Below are positions 16,607 through 28,725 of a stretch of DNA of 64,000 nt, piece by piece. Under the pieces are notes generated by a model, which saw only the letters and a list, made by a program, of their open reading frames with translations, did no database searches and was not told where the DNA came from. The first letter of the stretch is position 1, and each line of letters begins with the position of its first letter. The position numbers and the translations under genes were made by a program. The DNA comes from Streptosporangium sandarakinum (GTDB lineage Bacteria > Actinomycetota > Actinomycetes > Streptosporangiales > Streptosporangiaceae), in assembly GCF_013409935.1 (NCBI RefSeq), contig NZ_JACCCO010000001.1:2728001-2792000 (forward strand), in the 5' to 3' direction.

Positions 16607-16969
16607 ATGGCACGTTCACTGGTGATAAAGGTGACCGCCGGCGCGGACGCCCCCGAGCGCTGCAACCAGGCGTTCACGGTGGCCGCGGCGGCGCTGGCGA
16701 GCGGGGTCCCCGTCTCGCTGTGGCTGACCGGCGAGGCGTCGTGGTTCGCCCTGCCCGGCCGGGCCAAGGAGTTCTCGCTCCCGCACGCGGCCCAGCTCGG
16801 CGACCTGCTCGACGCCGTCCTCGCCGGAGGCCGGGTGACGCTGTGCACCCAGTGCGCGGCCCGGCGGGACCTGACGGCGGACGACCTGATCGACGGCGTG
16901 CGCATCGCGGGAGCCTCCACCTTCGTCGAGGAGGTCCTCGCCGAGGGCGTCCAGGCGCTGGTCTACTGA
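16607..16969 (+). CDS. DsrE family protein
   Basis: A 120-residue protein: MARSLVIKVTAGADAPERCN, an alpha/beta DsrE/F-like fold, with LCTQCAARR in the position of the family's reactive cysteines (near residues 83-91). DsrE-like proteins relay sulfur or act as small redox proteins. Next to a nitrobindin and upstream of convergent gatD, there is no obvious sulfur-relay partner here, so the role is open. Confidence 0.75.
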   Translation: MARSLVIKVTAGADAPERCNQAFTVAAAALASGVPVSLWLTGEASWFALPGRAKEFSLPHAAQLGDLLDAVLAGGRVTLCTQCAARRDLTADDLIDGVRIAGASTFVEEVLAEGVQALVY

Positions 16970-16998
16970 AGGGCGGCGACCCGCCGGGAGGCGGGCCG

Positions 16999-17721
16999 TC
17001 AGGCCTGCTGGGGGAGCACCGCCGTCAGCCGCTCCTGGCGGAGCCGGTCGTACCACGAGTCGTCGATCGGCGGGAGCTGCGCGCCGACCGCCCAGGTGAG
17101 CAGGAGGTCGGCCAGGCCCGGGTTGCGGGCGAGCGCCGGGCCGTGGAGGTAGGTGCCGACGGTCTTCCCGGCGTAGCAGCCCTCGGTGCCGTCGCCGTTG
17201 CCGGTGCCGACCGCGGTGCGCGCCAGCGGGCGGACGCCGGGCCCCAGCCGGGTGACGCCCATGTGGTTCTCGAACCCGGTGAGCATCGGGATGCCGAGCG
17301 CGGGGTCGGCCTCCCCGGCCAGCTCGCCGACCGCCCGGCCGGCGCCCCGGCCGCTGGCGATGTCCAGCAGGCCGATGCCCTGGACCGGCTGGCCCTCCTC
17401 GCCGCCGAACGTGCTGCCCATGATCTGGTAGCCCGCGCAGACCGCCAGCAGGGTCGCGCCACGCGCCACGGCCCGGTTCAGGCCGCCGTCGCGGCGCAGC
17501 CGTTCCGCGGCCAGGATCTGCGGCCGGTCCTCGCCGCCGCCGATGAGGTAGATGTCGCCGCTCTCCGGCACCGGGTCGGCCGAGCGGACGTGGATGGTCT
17601 GCACCGGGATGCCGCGGCGCTGGGCGCGCTGCTCCAGGATCAGGACGTTGCCCTGGTCGCCGTAGGTGCTCAGCAGGTCGGGGTAGATCCAGACGAGCCG
17701 CAGGATGCTGTCAGACTGCAC
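16999..17721 (-). CDS. gatD: Glutamine amidotransferase subunit of lipid II amidation (GatD)
   Basis: A 240-residue class-I glutaminase. N-terminus LRLVWIYPDLLSTYGDQGNV is diagnostic of GatD (CobB/CobQ-like). The nucleophile is Cys95 in LLAVCAGYQIMG, and the partner His is in VGTYLHGPALA. GatD hydrolyses glutamine and passes ammonia to MurT, which amidates D-glutamate of peptidoglycan lipid II. Its start overlaps the murT stop by 11 bases, so the two subunits are made from one transcript in order. Confidence 0.93.
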   Translation of the reverse strand: MQSDSILRLVWIYPDLLSTYGDQGNVLILEQRAQRRGIPVQTIHVRSADPVPESGDIYLIGGGEDRPQILAAERLRRDGGLNRAVARGATLLAVCAGYQIMGSTFGGEEGQPVQGIGLLDIASGRGAGRAVGELAGEADPALGIPMLTGFENHMGVTRLGPGVRPLARTAVGTGNGDGTEGCYAGKTVGTYLHGPALARNPGLADLLLTWAVGAQLPPIDDSWYDRLRQERLTAVLPQQA

Positions 17722-19012
17722 GGTCGAACTCCGCTCGGATCTGCTGGAAGGCGGTGTAGTTGGCGATCACGTCGACCTTGCCCGGCGGCTGCGCGGCGAG
17801 CGCCTGCTCGAAGGACGCCACGAGCTGGAACGGCACGTTCGCCACGTCCAGCCGGAGCGCGAGGTCGAGCATCCGCTCCCCGGTCACGAAGACCGGCCTG
17901 CCGCGCAGTACGCGGTAGTCGACGTCCCACAGCCAGGAGGTGTCGCGGCCGTCGGGCCCCTGGGCGTTCACCGAGAGGATGACCGGCAGCGAGCGGTCGA
18001 GCACGTCGAACGCCTCCAGCCAGCCGGCGGGGTTCTTGGCCAGCAGCAGCCGGGCGCGGCGGCCGTCGCGCTCGACCGTGGTGTAGCGGCCGGCGACGGA
18101 CCTGACCTCACGCAGCCGGGGCAGCGCCGCCTGGACCGGCAGGCCGAACGCCTCGGCGGTGGCAAGCGCGATCGCGGCGTTCGCCCGGTTGGCGCGGCCG
18201 GGAAGCTGGAGGTCGAGGACCCAGCGCTGCCCGCGCGGGTCGATCACCGCGTCGTCGTCGAGGAACCAGGAGGGCTGGGGCCGGCGGAAGGAGCACTCGC
18301 GGCAGGCCCAGTCGTCCTCGACCGGGCGCGGGACCATCGCCAGGGGGGCCGCGCCGGCGACGTGGCCGCCCGGCGGGGTGTAGTCGACCCCCTTGCGGTC
18401 GAGCGGGCCGCCGCACTCGGGGCAGCACCAGGAGTCCTCCTTCCAGGGCTGCCCGGCCGCCACCCAGGTCACCCGGGCGGCGGTGGAGGCGCCCCAGGCG
18501 ACCAGCGGGTCGTCGGCGTTGGCGATCACGTGGGTGTTCTTGCCGGCCAGGGCCCGCCGCCACTTCTGGGCGAGCAGCCAGATCTCGCCCGCCCGGTCCA
18601 TCTGGTCGCGGCTGAGGTTCATCAGGGCGATCACACCCGCGCCGGTGGCGTCGATCACCGCGGGGAGGTACTTCTCGTCGACCTCCAGCACGCCGTACGG
18701 AGCGTCCTTGGCCGACGCCAGCGCCGACACGTGCCCGGCGGGCATGTTGGCGCCGAAGGCGTTGGTGGCGACGTCGCCGAGCTCCTGGAGGGCGGAGGTG
18801 ATCAGGCGGGTCGTGGTGGTCTTGCCGTTGGTCGCGCTCACCAGTGCGAGCCTGCGGTCCCGGGCGAGCTGGCTCAGCAGGTCGGGCTCCAGCGCCAGCC
18901 CGATCCGGCCGCCGATCACCGATCCGTCGCCGCGGCCGGTGGCCCGGGACAGGGTCGCGGCCGTCCGTCCGAGAGCGCTCGCGAGCTGAGCCCGCAGCGG
19001 AAGCTGTGTCAT
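17711..19012 (-). CDS. murT: Lipid II isoglutaminyl synthase ligase subunit MurT
   Basis: A 433-residue Mur-ligase-like protein. P-loop VSATNGKTTTTRL is at residues 58-70. ALMNLSRDQMDRAGE lies in the central domain, a zinc ribbon (CCPECGGPLD ... CRECSF) is inserted in it, and there is a DUF1727 C-terminal domain. ATG at 19010-19012 is supported by GAGGAGAGG just upstream. The longer open frame to 19126 is unlikely. It activates D-Glu of lipid II and amidates it with ammonia from GatD. The pair is essential in several Gram-positive bacteria. Confidence 0.93.
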   Translation of the reverse strand: MTQLPLRAQLASALGRTAATLSRATGRGDGSVIGGRIGLALEPDLLSQLARDRRLALVSATNGKTTTTRLITSALQELGDVATNAFGANMPAGHVSALASAKDAPYGVLEVDEKYLPAVIDATGAGVIALMNLSRDQMDRAGEIWLLAQKWRRALAGKNTHVIANADDPLVAWGASTAARVTWVAAGQPWKEDSWCCPECGGPLDRKGVDYTPPGGHVAGAAPLAMVPRPVEDDWACRECSFRRPQPSWFLDDDAVIDPRGQRWVLDLQLPGRANRANAAIALATAEAFGLPVQAALPRLREVRSVAGRYTTVERDGRRARLLLAKNPAGWLEAFDVLDRSLPVILSVNAQGPDGRDTSWLWDVDYRVLRGRPVFVTGERMLDLALRLDVANVPFQLVASFEQALAAQPPGKVDVIANYTAFQQIRAEFDRAV

Positions 19013-19275
19013 GACCTCTCCTCGCCCAGCGGCCCCGTCGCGGGACGACTCAGCATCCGGGGCTGGTCCGCCGAATCGTTCATGCCGCGATACTAGCCGG
19101 GGTTCGGCATGGTCACGGTCCGGCAACGCCCGCGAAAGGGCCGATCACGAAGGTCGCACCGTCCGTCCCGTTCGTACGGCGTGCCTGGCTCGCCCTATCA
19201 CAGGGTGCCGCCTCCGAGGCGTCCGAGCCGCCCGCGCCGCCCCGGCCGCGCCGCCCGCCGTACGGCGCGCGCCGG

Positions 19276-22263
<2,988 letters not shown>

Positions 22264-22438
22264 CTGTTGGTCTCCACCCGGGGGACCCGGCTCGACGCCG
22301 GGGTGTTGACGCGTCATGGGCGGCCCCGCCGTACCGGCCGGTGCGGGCCGGGAGGCGGACCACCCCGGCGACCAGGGTCGGACCTCCACGGTGGAGGACA
22401 CCCGCCTGCTGACCATCCCCTTACCGGAAAAGAACGCT

Positions 22439-24400
22439 TCATTGACGCGTGCGCCAGTCGAGCCGGGCCGGCGGAGGGCCCAGGTTGGGCGGCGCGTCGG
22501 CGAACGGACCCGGCGCGGGGACCTCCGGCTCCTCCTCCCGCCGTCCGCGCTCCAGCACGGCCTCCTTGATCTCCTCGAACTCCCCCAGCGTCGTCTTGGG
22601 GAAGGTGAGGATCGCGGGGTTGGCGTCGGCGAGGCGGACCCGGCGGCCGTGGGCGGTGGCGTCGGTGACGATCACCGAGGTGGTGGGGAGCTGCTGCAGC
22701 TCGTGCGGCTCGACGAGGAACTCCCTGGAGCGGTGCAGCACCCGCTCGGTCTCGCCCATCGCCTCGGTCGCGCGGCGGCCCCACTCGGTGGAGGAGGTGA
22801 TGTCCTCCTTGAGGTCGGGGCGGCCGGCGTCGCGGTCGTCGCCGTCGTCGGTGTGGCCGACGGTGGAGACGTAGCCGCCGTCCATCCCGGCCCCGGCGGC
22901 GCTGATCGTCTCGGTGAGCTGGGCCAGCTCCAGGCGGTGCTCGGTGCCGACGTGCTCGCTGGCCACCCGGGCGTCCTCGGCGTTGCCCAGCCGCATGAAC
23001 GTCACCGCCGCGTGCCCCCGGCCGAGCCGCTCCCGCACGGTCGGGGTGAGTGACCGGTAGGTCAGCACCAGCCCGGTCCTGGACGTCTCGCAGGCGTCCA
23101 TCAGCCGGTCCAGGACGTCGCCGCGGAGCTTGTCGGCGCCCGCGACGACGATCGTGTGGTACCAGGGCCGCTCGGAGGCGGGCGACTGGCGCAGGATGTG
23201 GGTGAGGGCCGTGGCGACGTACGTCCCGAGGACCCGGTTGCCGAACACACCCGCCTGGCGGTCCATCGACACCACGCGCAGCCGCGCGGGCGGCAGCCGT
23301 ACGGCCTCGGAGCCGAGCGTCTCCAGCTTGCGCAGCTGCGACTCCAGCGCCCAGGCCCGCTCGATGACCACCCGGTCGCTGACGCCCCGGCCGAACAGCG
23401 TGCCGATGCGCTCCAGCTGGGTGGCGGTGATCAGGCCGAGCCTGAGGTCCTCGCGGGGGTCGCCGACCTGGGCCAGCGCCCGCAGCGCGGCGGTGACCTG
23501 GTTGATCGTGGCGTTCTCACCGAGGACCTCAAGGACCCGCTCCAGGATCGCGTTGTCGAACGACAGGTCGCGGGTGGTGCGGTGCTCCTCGCTGACGCTC
23601 ACCACGTGCGCGAGCACGTCGGCGAACGCCTCGGGTGCGAGCGTCGCGCCGAGGTCGAGCCGGGGCAGGTCCACCGGGAGCACCCACACCAGCGGGTCGT
23701 CGCCGCCGCGGCGGGCCAGCTCGATCAGGTCCTTGGCGACCGCGCCCTCCGACAGGTCGAGGACGGTCAGGTGGCCGCCGCTGTAGAGGCGGGTCGCGCC
23801 GAGCAGGGTGATCAGCGCCGACCAGCCGGCCAGCGTGCCCCCGGCGACGTCGATCCGGTCGAGCTCGTCCGGCACGGTCACGGCGTACCAGGTGAGCTGG
23901 CGGTCGTGGCGCTCCTTCTTCTCGGCCCACTCCCGGTAGCGGGCGGCGTGCTCCTCCTGGGCGCGGTGCAGGCTCCTGTCACGTTCCCGGCGCAGCCGGT
24001 CACCGGCCTCCTCGTGCTCGCGGATGCGGTGGCGGACCGCCCTGCCGCCCTGGTGGATGGAGTAGCTGCAGAACACCGCCACCCCGCAGGTCGCGACCAG
24101 CCCGGCGACCGCGAACGACCAGCTCAGCAGGTGGCTGACGCCGAGGACGAGGATGAGCGCGGCGAGCACGCCCATGAACGCGCGGAAGGTCCGCATCGGC
24201 CGGTTCAGCAGGTTCTCGTTGAGCCGCTCCCGGCGCGCCCACTCGGGGTCGATCTTCGGCAGGTCGGCCGCGACGGTCTCGTCGGCGGGGGACGGACGTC
24301 TGGGCGCGGGACCCGGGTCGGGGTGAAGCAGGGCATACTGCCAGCCCAGGTAGATCCGGTCCGCCTGGAGCTGCGCGTGCTCGGGATGCACGTCCGCCAC
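22439..24400 (-). CDS. Membrane protein with VirD4/TraG-like C-terminal half lacking a P-loop (partner of the HerA-like ATPase)
   Basis: A 653-residue protein. Two membrane segments (residues 75-93 and 95-113) are followed by a charged coiled-coil (about 123-168, RIREHEEAGDRLRRERDRSL) and a large cytoplasmic part. HTIVVAGADKLRGDVLDRLM, SRTGLVLTYRSLTPTVRERL and AAVTFMRLGNAEDARVASEH are laid out like the Walker B strand and C-terminal part of TraG/TraD-type coupling ATPases. However, no GxxxxGK[ST] motif is found, so it looks like an inactive ATPase relative; this resemblance is my inference. The C-terminal tail is Pro-rich. It is divergent from the genes at 24566-26885, with about 165 bases between. 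Confidence 0.6.
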   Translation of the reverse strand: MADVHPEHAQLQADRIYLGWQYALLHPDPGPAPRRPSPADETVAADLPKIDPEWARRERLNENLLNRPMRTFRAFMGVLAALILVLGVSHLLSWSFAVAGLVATCGVAVFCSYSIHQGGRAVRHRIREHEEAGDRLRRERDRSLHRAQEEHAARYREWAEKKERHDRQLTWYAVTVPDELDRIDVAGGTLAGWSALITLLGATRLYSGGHLTVLDLSEGAVAKDLIELARRGGDDPLVWVLPVDLPRLDLGATLAPEAFADVLAHVVSVSEEHRTTRDLSFDNAILERVLEVLGENATINQVTAALRALAQVGDPREDLRLGLITATQLERIGTLFGRGVSDRVVIERAWALESQLRKLETLGSEAVRLPPARLRVVSMDRQAGVFGNRVLGTYVATALTHILRQSPASERPWYHTIVVAGADKLRGDVLDRLMDACETSRTGLVLTYRSLTPTVRERLGRGHAAVTFMRLGNAEDARVASEHVGTEHRLELAQLTETISAAGAGMDGGYVSTVGHTDDGDDRDAGRPDLKEDITSSTEWGRRATEAMGETERVLHRSREFLVEPHELQQLPTTSVIVTDATAHGRRVRLADANPAILTFPKTTLGEFEEIKEAVLERGRREEEPEVPAPGPFADAPPNLGPPPARLDWRTRQ

Positions 24401-24565
24401 GGAACCTCCGCCATAGGACCCTCGCCGCCTCGGTGACAGCGTAGGAGCTGGATCTCCGTTCCGGGCGGCGTTCCCACCAATCTGCTGTATTTTCCGTTGG
24501 TTATCCAGTGCTGGTGGGACCTGTGTGTCGAACGACAGGAAGATCAGCGATTACCATCCTGTGCC
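24401..24565. promoter_or_regulatory. Divergent promoter region of the HerA-linked cluster
   Basis: 165 bases between divergent starts. The middle (24478-24500) is A/T-rich relative to the flanks (TGCTGTATTTTCCGTTGG) and is the likeliest place for core promoter elements in both directions. Common control of the ATPase pair and the three-gene surface-protein operon is implied by the layout, not shown. Confidence 0.4.
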
Positions 24566-25207
24566 ATGACGTCTCCCCCCGGCGGCGCGGCGACCCGACG
24601 GCGTCGCCCGGTCGCGGTGCCGGTCGCCGCGCTCGTCGCGGCCGCCGGCCTGGGGATCACCGCGGCCCTCGGCGGCCTCGACGAGGCGCCCGACGACCCG
24701 CCCAGGCGGCTGGGGCCCGGCGCCGTCCTCGACCAGGGGGAGTTCACCACGAGGTTCGTGGAGTCCCGCGCCACCACCCGGCCCGGCCGGTACGGCGGGC
24801 CGGACAAGCGGTACCTGGAGATCGTGTTCCAGGTGACCAACAAGGGGGACGAGACCACCGGCGTGGGGGCGCCGGGGCAGGGCGGGAAGCCCGGCTACTT
24901 CTTCGCCGGGTCCCTGCTGAGGATGACCCCGGAGATCAGGAGCGACTTCGGCCCCGACGTGTTCGTCCAGGCCGACGGCGTGCCCGGCAAGCAGCTGCAT
25001 CCGGGGATGGAGTCCACCGTCGTGGTGCGGTACGAGCTGCCCGAGGGGCGGCGCCCGCCCGGGCAGGTGCGGCTCGACGTCGGCACCTTCGAGCACCCCG
25101 AGGGGTTCACCCAGGAGATCGGCTGGCTCCTGGCCAAGGACGACGACGGGCCCCCGGTCGTCGCCGCGCAGGTCACCCTGCCCGTCCGGCGGAAGGCGGC
25201 CGGGTGA
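24566..25207 (+). CDS. Single-pass membrane protein with outward-facing domain (1 of 3)
   Basis: A 213-residue protein. A short Arg-rich cytoplasmic start (TRRRRPVAVPVAAL) precedes one membrane helix (about residues 15-40). An extracellular domain follows with RYLEIVFQVTNKGDETTGVG, which resembles the beta-sandwich DUF4352/telomeric-type extracellular domains of Gram-positive surface proteins. ATG 24566 is preferred, since upstream residues are not conserved-looking. The stop overlaps the next ATG (TGATG). No function is known; the arrangement is the same as in the next two genes. Confidence 0.65.
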   Translation: MTSPPGGAATRRRRPVAVPVAALVAAAGLGITAALGGLDEAPDDPPRRLGPGAVLDQGEFTTRFVESRATTRPGRYGGPDKRYLEIVFQVTNKGDETTGVGAPGQGGKPGYFFAGSLLRMTPEIRSDFGPDVFVQADGVPGKQLHPGMESTVVVRYELPEGRRPPGQVRLDVGTFEHPEGFTQEIGWLLAKDDDGPPVVAAQVTLPVRRKAAG

Positions 25208-25836
25208 TGGCCAGGTCGGCCCCCGGCCGGTGGCGCAGGCTGGGCGGTCTGCTCACCGGGGCGGTCCTCGCCACGGCGGCGGTCGCCGCCCAGTCGTTCG
25301 CCTTCTCCCGCGACGACTACAGCGGCCCCCTCACCTGGACCGGCGGCCTCGGGGAGACGGTCACCGCCTCGCGGATATCGGTGCGGGCGGAGGGGGTCCA
25401 CGCCGCCAGGGCCATCGAGGCCGGCACGTCCCCGGGCACCTCGTCCGGCACGGGACAGCGGGCCACCACCAAGGGGATCTTCCTCGTCGTCGACCTGGCC
25501 GCGACGTCCACCCGCGTCCCGCAGCGGATCGCCCCGCCGGTCCTCCTGACGGAGAGCGGACGCCGGTACGCCGCCACCGACAAGGTGAACGGCGACCTGA
25601 CCATCACGGGCCCCTTCATCCAGTGGGGCTGGTGGGTGAGGAAGGCCGCGGTCTTCGAGGTCCCGCCCGCCGAGCTGGCCGGGGCCCGGATCGTGGTGCA
25701 TCCGCAGGAGGGGAACGGAGGGCTGATCGAGCCCTCCGCCCCCGAGGTGGAGATCGACCTCGGGCTGGACGAGGCCGCCGCGGCGCGCCTGGTCTCCACG
25801 GCGAAGGACGTCCACACACTGGCGGGCAAGCCGTGA
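25207..25836 (+). CDS. Single-pass membrane or secreted protein (2 of 3)
   Basis: A 209-residue protein. The N-terminus RRLGGLLTGAVLATAAVAAQ is a membrane anchor or signal peptide. The rest is an outward domain with TKGIFLVVDLAATSTRVPQR, the same strand pattern as its upstream neighbour (a hydrophobic strand ending in VxN or VDL). It starts inside the stop of gene 1 (TGATG) and ends inside the GTG of gene 3 (GTGA), so the three are made together, probably in fixed ratio. Confidence 0.65.
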   Translation: MARSAPGRWRRLGGLLTGAVLATAAVAAQSFAFSRDDYSGPLTWTGGLGETVTASRISVRAEGVHAARAIEAGTSPGTSSGTGQRATTKGIFLVVDLAATSTRVPQRIAPPVLLTESGRRYAATDKVNGDLTITGPFIQWGWWVRKAAVFEVPPAELAGARIVVHPQEGNGGLIEPSAPEVEIDLGLDEAAAARLVSTAKDVHTLAGKP

Positions 25837-26885
25837 CGGCACCCCCCGGCGGCCGGGACTCCGGCGGCTGGTTCACCCCGCGCGCCCAGGACGCCCCTCC
25901 CCACGGCCCCCGGTCCGCGGCGCCGGTCCCCGGGCGGGGAACGGCGTCCCCCGGCCCTGTGACGCCCGCGCCGGCTCCCCGTCCGAGCGGCCCCGGGACG
26001 GCTCCGGCTCCCCGTCCAGGCGGTTCCGAACCGGCTCCGGCTCCCCATCCGGGCCACCCCGGACCGGCTCCGGCGCCCCACCGGGGCGGTCCCGGGCCCG
26101 CCACCGGCGGGGCGCCCTGGATGTCCGGTGAGCGCCGTGCCTTCCCCGACCGCCAGGTCTGGCCCCCCGTGGCCCGGGAGGATTCGGGAGGCGCCTCCAC
26201 GCAGCCGTTCCCCGCGGTCAGGTCGGCCCCGCTGCCCCGGTCCGCGCCGCCGCCCGGCCCGCTGGAGATCCCCGGGACCGCGCGCGGAGACCTCCCCGCG
26301 TCCCCCGCCCCCGCCGGGCGTCCGGCCCGCACCGCGCTCCGGGTCACCGCTGCGGTCCTGGCGCTGGCCGTGGCCGTGGCCGTCCCGACGTGGGACGGGT
26401 ACATGACCTACAAAGACGCGCGGCCGGACGACCGTGTCCACACGTTCGCGGCCGGCCGGACCGCCACGTTCCAGCACGTCTCCTGGAAGGTGGCCGTGGA
26501 GGAGTCGGACGGCCTGCCCGGCGACCGCCCGCTGGAGCCGGACAGGCGGTGGCTGAGGATCAGGCTGACCCGGACCGCCCTGGACCCCGAGGGCGTGATC
26601 CGGCGCGGCATCCCCGACGTCGAGGTGCGCCACCCCGACGGCCGGTCCTGGATGGCGCAGATCACCGAGGACGACGTGCCCCTCACCGCCGCCGAGCACA
26701 GGGTCGGCACGCCGTACCACTACGACGTGCTCAGCCTGGTGCCCAGGGCCCTCGCCCGCGAGGTGTCGGTGTGCGTGCGCCCGAGCTCCTTCCGGACGAT
26801 CGAGAACGAGTCCTTCGAGGACTCGATGAAGCGCACCGCGCGGGAGAGCGAGCTGAACGACAACGTCCTCTGCTTCAGGCGCTGA
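25833..26885 (+). CDS. Single-pass membrane protein with long Pro-rich cytoplasmic tail (3 of 3)
   Basis: A 350-residue protein from GTG 25833. Residues 1-165 are Pro/Ala/Gly-rich with repeated short units (PAPRPGG, PAPHPGH, PAPHRGG), as in cytoplasmic tails that bind partners. A membrane helix follows (about 172-188, TAAVLALAVAVAVPTW). The outward domain holds TFQHVSWKVAVEES and RWLRIRLTRTALDPEGV, again the extracellular strand pattern of the two upstream genes. Two cysteines (VCVRPS, LCFRR) could pair. The stop overlaps the convergent membrane-protein gene by 11 bases. Confidence 0.65.
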   Translation: MTAPPGGRDSGGWFTPRAQDAPPHGPRSAAPVPGRGTASPGPVTPAPAPRPSGPGTAPAPRPGGSEPAPAPHPGHPGPAPAPHRGGPGPATGGAPWMSGERRAFPDRQVWPPVAREDSGGASTQPFPAVRSAPLPRSAPPPGPLEIPGTARGDLPASPAPAGRPARTALRVTAAVLALAVAVAVPTWDGYMTYKDARPDDRVHTFAAGRTATFQHVSWKVAVEESDGLPGDRPLEPDRRWLRIRLTRTALDPEGVIRRGIPDVEVRHPDGRSWMAQITEDDVPLTAAEHRVGTPYHYDVLSLVPRALAREVSVCVRPSSFRTIENESFEDSMKRTARESELNDNVLCFRR

Positions 26886-28188
26886 CGGCCTCGCCGGTCT
26901 CCCTGGCGCGGGTGGCGGCGATGTCGAACGTCGCCGCCAGCAGGCAGATCGTCAGCGTGTCGACGACGAGGTCGCGCAGGACCGACGCGGCGGACCCCCA
27001 CGCCACCCAGCTGAAGGGCTCCGAGTTGCCGATCAGCATCTTGACGCCCTGGGTGGCGTGGTCGGCGCCCACCCGGACGAGCACGTAGCACAGGCAGAAC
27101 ATGCCGAACAGCTCGGCGCCCCCGCGGGCGGCGAGCCGGAAGGCGTTCACCGGCGGCACCCAGCGCTCCCGGAACCCGGCCGTCATCCGCGTCATGGTGG
27201 AGCGGGTGAGGGAGTGGGTCCGCTCCATCCGTCCGGCCACGGCGTCCAGCCGGGTCCCCCGCACGACCGACCTCGTGTCCTCGGCGAACGCGCCGTAGAC
27301 GAGCGCCGCGACCGTCAGCCAGGTCAGCGGCCCGAGCAGCGCGTCCACGACGTACGGCCAGACCTCCCCGATCCGGGCCGCGACCTCCTTCCAGCCCGGG
27401 ACGCTCTCCTCCAGCCGCTTGACCTGGTCACCGAGCGCGTCGACGACCACCCGGTGGGACAGCCAGTCGGAGCGGGCCTGGACGAGGGTGAGCATCGCGT
27501 TGATGCCGTAGAACGCGAACGCCAGCTCGAAGAAGGCGGTCAGCATCCCGCTGCCCTTGACCCTGCCCTGCGTGTGCCACCAGCCGAAAAGCTCCCTGAG
27601 CAGGTAGGCGGCCACGGCGATGGCGATGGAGAGCCGGACGTCGAGGGCGATGAGGCCCGTCCCGGTGGTGGACTCCTCACCGGTGAGCGGCCGGAGCAGC
27701 AGGTCCTCACCCGCGTTATGGGTGCGGTCGAGGGCGACGAACTCCCTGGCGTCCTCGACGTGGAAGCTCCAGGCCAGGTAGATGGTGGCGAAGACCAGCG
27801 TGGCCCGATTGAGCGCGCCGAACAGGCTCTCGTCCGCCTCGTCTCCGGCCCGCCGTACCCGGATCTCCCGGAGCGCGCCGCGCACCGAGTGCAGCATGCC
27901 CACCGTGACCACGAGCTCGTTCAGCACGATCAACGTGAAGATCAGCATCGTGACGACGAGCCGCACCTGCCGGTGGTCGCCGTGGGAGACCTCGGTGCCC
28001 GCCCACATCAGGCCGGCGCGGACGGCCCGTCCCGCCGAGAACCACAGCACCAGCGAGGCGGCGCGGGACCCGAGTATCCGCAGCGCGTGAAGGGGCAGCG
28101 AGTACGCGGTGGGCGCGGCCGGGGCCCGGCCGGCGGTCCGCGGCGGCGTCGGGGCTGACGTCTGGGGCATGACAGGCGTTCCGGACAC
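26875..28188 (-). CDS. Multi-pass membrane protein, function unknown
   Basis: A 437-residue protein from GTG 28188 (an ATG six codons later at 28170 is an alternative). At least seven hydrophobic segments, for example LVVTMLIFTLIVLNELVVTV, RATLVFATIYLAWSF, LDVRLSIAIAVAAYLL, LTAFFELAFAFYGINAML, YVVDALLGPLTWLTVAALVY, ELFGMFCLCYVLVRV and LVVDTLTICLLAATFDIA. I recognise no family. Its 3' end overlaps the last gene of the convergent surface-protein operon, so antisense interference between the two transcripts is likely. Confidence 0.6.
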   Translation of the reverse strand: MSGTPVMPQTSAPTPPRTAGRAPAAPTAYSLPLHALRILGSRAASLVLWFSAGRAVRAGLMWAGTEVSHGDHRQVRLVVTMLIFTLIVLNELVVTVGMLHSVRGALREIRVRRAGDEADESLFGALNRATLVFATIYLAWSFHVEDAREFVALDRTHNAGEDLLLRPLTGEESTTGTGLIALDVRLSIAIAVAAYLLRELFGWWHTQGRVKGSGMLTAFFELAFAFYGINAMLTLVQARSDWLSHRVVVDALGDQVKRLEESVPGWKEVAARIGEVWPYVVDALLGPLTWLTVAALVYGAFAEDTRSVVRGTRLDAVAGRMERTHSLTRSTMTRMTAGFRERWVPPVNAFRLAARGGAELFGMFCLCYVLVRVGADHATQGVKMLIGNSEPFSWVAWGSAASVLRDLVVDTLTICLLAATFDIAATRARETGEAVSA

Positions 28189-28340
28189 CCGACGAATCGT
28201 AGCGATCGGCGTCGCCGGCCGTACCGGACCCGCGTGCCCGCCCGGGACCCGAGCCCGGCGCCGGCCACGCGGGAGCCCGGCCCCCGGACGGCGCCCGAGC
28301 CGGAACGGGAGCCCGGCAGGCGTCCCCGCCGGGAACGCGA

Positions 28341-28377
28341 GAGGGCCGGCGCCCCCTCGCGGGGAACGCCGGCCCTC
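28341..28377 (-). terminator. Hairpin terminator after the sulfur operon
   Basis: An 11-bp perfect stem (28341-28351 GAGGGCCGGCG with 28367-28377) lies about 50 bases beyond the stop of the DUF1416 gene. There is no T-run. Confidence 0.65.
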
Positions 28378-28428
28378 AGAGCCGTGACGCGGGCCGGACG
28401 GGCCGGCCGCCGGAACGGGTCCGGACGG

Positions 28429-28725
28429 TCAGACCGTCACGCTGAGCTGGGTCACCTCACCCAGGCGGGCCTGGGCGGGGATGTCCTTGGTGACGCCGCC
28501 GCCCGCGATGATGCGGACGGTCCAGTCGCCGGGGGCGGCGAAGAAGCGGAAGACGCCCTCGTCGGACACCACGACCTCACCGGTGAACTCGCCGGAGTGG
28601 TCCAGCAGGCGCGCGTAAGCGGTGCCGGCGCCGGAGACCACCCCCTGGATGACGGCCTGGGTCGAGAGGTCGATCCCGGCCGGAAGAGCAACAGTCTGCT
28701 CCGGAGCAGCGCATCCGTCAGTCAT
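28429..28725 (-). CDS. DUF1416 family protein (SseC-like)
   Basis: A 98-residue protein: CAAPEQTVALPAG, AVIQGVVSGAGTAYARLLD, GEFTGEVVVSDEGVFRFFA and TKDIPAQARLGEVTQLSV. This is the SseC family found beside CysA2-type thiosulfate sulfurtransferases in actinobacteria (M. tuberculosis Rv0814c). The start overlaps the sulfurtransferase stop by one base (TAATG), so they are coupled. Its exact role in sulfur handling is not established. Confidence 0.9.
   Translation of the reverse strand: MTDGCAAPEQTVALPAGIDLSTQAVIQGVVSGAGTAYARLLDHSGEFTGEVVVSDEGVFRFFAAPGDWTVRIIAGGGVTKDIPAQARLGEVTQLSVTV

Noticed and set aside
22264..22416. N-terminal extension of the HerA-like ATPase
   Set aside because: Open but Pro/Gly-rich, without a ribosome site, whereas ATG 22263 has GGTGGAG upstream.
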